Shown here in pieces: positions 62,336 to 64,000 of a DNA stretch of 64,000 nucleotides (its first letter is position 1; each line of letters begins with the position of its first letter). The stretch is taken from the NCBI RefSeq assembly GCF_037042905.1, contig NC_087251.1:37256501-37320500 (forward strand), read 5' to 3'. The notes beneath the pieces were generated by a model, which ran no database searches, was not told the origin of the DNA, and saw only the letters and a list, made by a program, of their open reading frames with translations. Position numbers and translations under genes: made by a program. Source of the stretch: Lytechinus pictus. Lineage: Eukaryota; Echinodermata; Echinoidea; Temnopleuroida; Toxopneustidae.

Positions 62336-62424
62336 ACCAAAGTACAGTCTCTGCCCAGTGACCATGGTTAATCCAATGTTCACAATATGGGCTACTGACC
62401 TTAAGATAATGGATTGGATTAATC
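62336..62424 (+). repeat. Second copy of the insertion-site flank, inside the Ty3 locus
   Basis: These 89 bp match 58373-58461 (ACCAAAGTTCAGTCTCTGAC-type start; GGGCTACTGACCTTAAGATA; ATGGATTGGATTAATC end) with only a few differences. They are followed by GCTTT and an LTR, exactly as at 58462. They occupy the place where the 5' half of gag and the primer binding site should be. Confidence 0.85.
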
Positions 62425-62429
62425 GCTTT

Positions 62430-62588
62430 TGTCATGTCTCGTGCATAACTCAATCATACAAGTTCATTCATCCAGGACTACCGACAGAACTACGCTAGGC
62501 AGTGATTTACGGTTCGTACATTTACTTCGGTATAATGCTTCTTGGTTACAATGACGTCATTATCGCAAGTGCATTTGCATATATCACA
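62430..62588 (-). repeat. 5' (or solo) LTR of the Ty3/gypsy element (159 bp)
   Basis: TG...CA LTR about 96% identical to 58467-58625. It has GCTTT on both sides (62425-62429 and 62589-62593), so by itself it looks like a solo LTR with its own target duplication. No primer binding site follows it on the minus strand; the flank copy does. Confidence 0.85.
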
Positions 62589-62874
62589 GCTTTATATCTG
62601 CTTGATGACATTCTTACGATTGAAATAATAAAATTTCATGAAGAATCACTATAATTAAACTTAAATCCCCCTGATAGCTTTAGAAACTCCATGGAATTTA
62701 TATTAAATTTTCTCATCATCCAGCTTCATAAATTACATCTTCAGCATGTTCCTTTTTTTTATTCAATCACTAAAAGATTAATATCAAAATGATAATTTAA
62801 ACCCTGAATATAATTTCAATCAATGTCACCTTAAATCTTTAAAAGCAAAATATGTATTCCTCTTTGCTTCAAAC

Positions 62875-63214
62875 AGGCTGTAGCCCCTCAAATAAATTGG
62901 TTCCAGAATCCAAAGTAACAAAATGGCAAAAGAAAGACCAATGAAAATGAGATGGGATTAAACCAAATGGTCATTCTTTGCTTGACTGCTATTGAGTCCA
63001 TTCATGCATTATGCTTCTTCGACCTCAATAGGTGTGTTTAAAATGTTCATTTCAACTTCCCATAACTGCTTAGTTATTGAGGTAATCAATTAAACATGCT
63101 AATGGCCATACTGTGAACTTTAATTTGTTTAATCCCATCTCATTTCATTGGTCTTTCTTTTGCCATTTTGTACCTTTGGATTCCAAATCCAATTAATTTG
63201 AGGGGCTACAGCCT
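62875..63214. mobile_element. 340 bp MITE with ~90 bp terminal inverted repeats
   Basis: AGGCTGTAGCCCCTCAAATA, CCAAAGTAACAAAATGGCAA, AAGAAAGACCAATGAAAATG and AGATGGGATTAAAC on the left are mirrored on the right (GTTTAATCCCATCTCATTTC ... GAGGGGCTACAGCCT). It is absent at the matching place of repeat copy A (~57840), so it inserted after the duplication. The target duplication is unclear. Confidence 0.85.
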
Positions 63215-63702
63215 CTTTGTGATTAAACCAATCTCTTAATTATTGACATGTGCTCAGTAAAGATTATTGAAGCTAAACTATGTCAAAATTTTGTTCATTT
63301 TATTTTGACTGAGTGGAATTTGTGTAGTGTGCTTGTGAAGTTTGATGAGTTTCTTTTGAAACCCGGTTTAGTTTAAGAAAGTAGATGAGAATGTGGCCTA
63401 AGCTTTACAACCATCCCAGAAGTAACTAGTTCTCTTCCAAAGAAACAGCTCATCCAAACTTCAGATACAAGTAATTTCATAGAACAAAAGGGGGAATAAA
63501 AGTTAATTAGTTTTTGTTAATACGATAATAACCCCTCGGATTATACATTAGGATACTCTGAGGGATTTGTGATTTTGCTATAAATAAAAGTTGATGCAGA
63601 CGTATTAAAGATTATACTGTGGCTAAGTTACTGCCTGCTTCAACATAAAACCCTGGATGGTTAATGAAACTACTGGTAACAAAACAAGGCATAAGCGATT
63701 TT

Positions 63703-64000
63703 GCGTCTCGCCCACTTATGAAAATAACCAGAAATATTGTTATTTGCGAGGGCACGCAACAGAATTGTATCAAAACTTCATTGCGAAATGACTGGGATGG
63801 AATAACACTTGTCATACGAGTCTTGCCCATAAACTTTAATGTTGACCTCAAAATGAACTTTGACCATACCATGTGACCTCCGAACACAATAACATGCAGG
63901 TCTCCTAAGTCATCTACCATCCAAGTTTGGTTGAAAAGTGATTTACGGTGGCGGAGTTAGGTGTCATAAGAGAGTCTTGCATGTAAACTTTAATTATGAC
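63703..64000 (+). repeat. Second TGACC-type family, partial copy at window end
   Basis: Starts GCGTCTCGCCCACTTATGAA and runs through TGACTGGGATGGAATAACAC, TTGACCTCAAAATGAACTTT and TTGGTTGAAAAGTGATTTAC, matching 28920-29190 closely. Cut by the window edge. The short sequence before GTCTCGCC (CAAGGCA.AAGC.ATTTT) is also shared, so the true left end may be ~20 bp earlier. Confidence 0.85.

Larger units (their letters stand above)
58260..63500 (+). repeat. Duplicated repeat R, copy B, split by Ty3 element
   Basis: The left piece 58260-58466 ends ATGGATTGGATTAATCGCTT then T; the right piece starts at 62589 with GCTTTATATCTGCTTGATGA then C. An 89 bp part of the left piece (58373-58461) occurs again at 62336-62424, inside the inserted region. 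The right piece additionally carries the MITE at 62875-63214. Motifs of the form CCAnnGTTCAG...TGACC recur within the left piece (58375, 58408) and in copy A (57184). Confidence 0.7.

Overview
This window looks like intergenic and intronic DNA from an invertebrate deuterostome nuclear genome, most likely a sea urchin. The reasons are split genes with GT-AG introns, AT-rich spacer, many short inverted-repeat elements, tRNA-derived SINE pieces ending in GCGCTATA...ATTATT, and very large fold-back elements that resemble the TU elements described from sea urchins. The species call is an inference; no rRNA or mitochondrial sequence is present to anchor it. Most of the 64 kb is mobile or repeated DNA.

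Three host genes can be read. (1) A ribokinase (RBKS) on the minus strand is represented by two exons, 8644-8776 and 2426-2489, with the rest off the left edge or not found. (2) A protein kinase gene on the plus strand, 16155-21129, has nine exons that join in phase into 526 codons: an N-terminal coiled coil, a Pro/Ser-rich linker and a complete compact kinase domain. Its first exon was not found. (3) A small acidic protein of unknown function lies on the minus strand, 40033-49646, with four exons; one donor lies inside a (GAT)n tract and a 3.5 kb fold-back element sits in an intron.

Mobile DNA by region: 1-13.3 kb holds four copies of a repeat whose ~160-190 bp internal units each carry the nuclear-receptor-like motif TGACCTTTGACCT, one of them split by a 1.6 kb TA-flanked element. 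14-16 kb and the kinase introns hold small MITEs. 22.4-23.2 kb is a G-run minisatellite. 28.5-33.2 kb holds a SINE, a second related repeat family, a mariner-type MITE and an hAT-type MITE with a perfect 8 bp duplication. 33.5-39.8 kb is a decayed hAT element (BED-finger transposase plus a 9-unit minisatellite) inside a split smaller MITE. 40.7-44.2 kb is a giant palindrome with pogo/Tigger-like ends. 48.6-49.6 kb is a LINE tail. 49.9-55.5 kb is a multi-level nest with a second giant palindrome. 57-63.5 kb holds a duplicated repeat split by a decayed Ty3/gypsy element with 159 bp LTRs and a GCTTT target duplication, oddly joined to a second copy of its own flank.

The signals that deserve most attention are the two giant fold-back elements whose arms repeat a GCCATnTT (YY1-like) core, the dispersed arrays of nuclear-receptor half-sites, the chimeric Ty3 locus, and the uncharacterised coiled-coil kinase with an altered HRD motif. 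Everything here was done by eye: splice joins and repeat boundaries are read from the sequence, family names come from motif recognition, and no database search was run.
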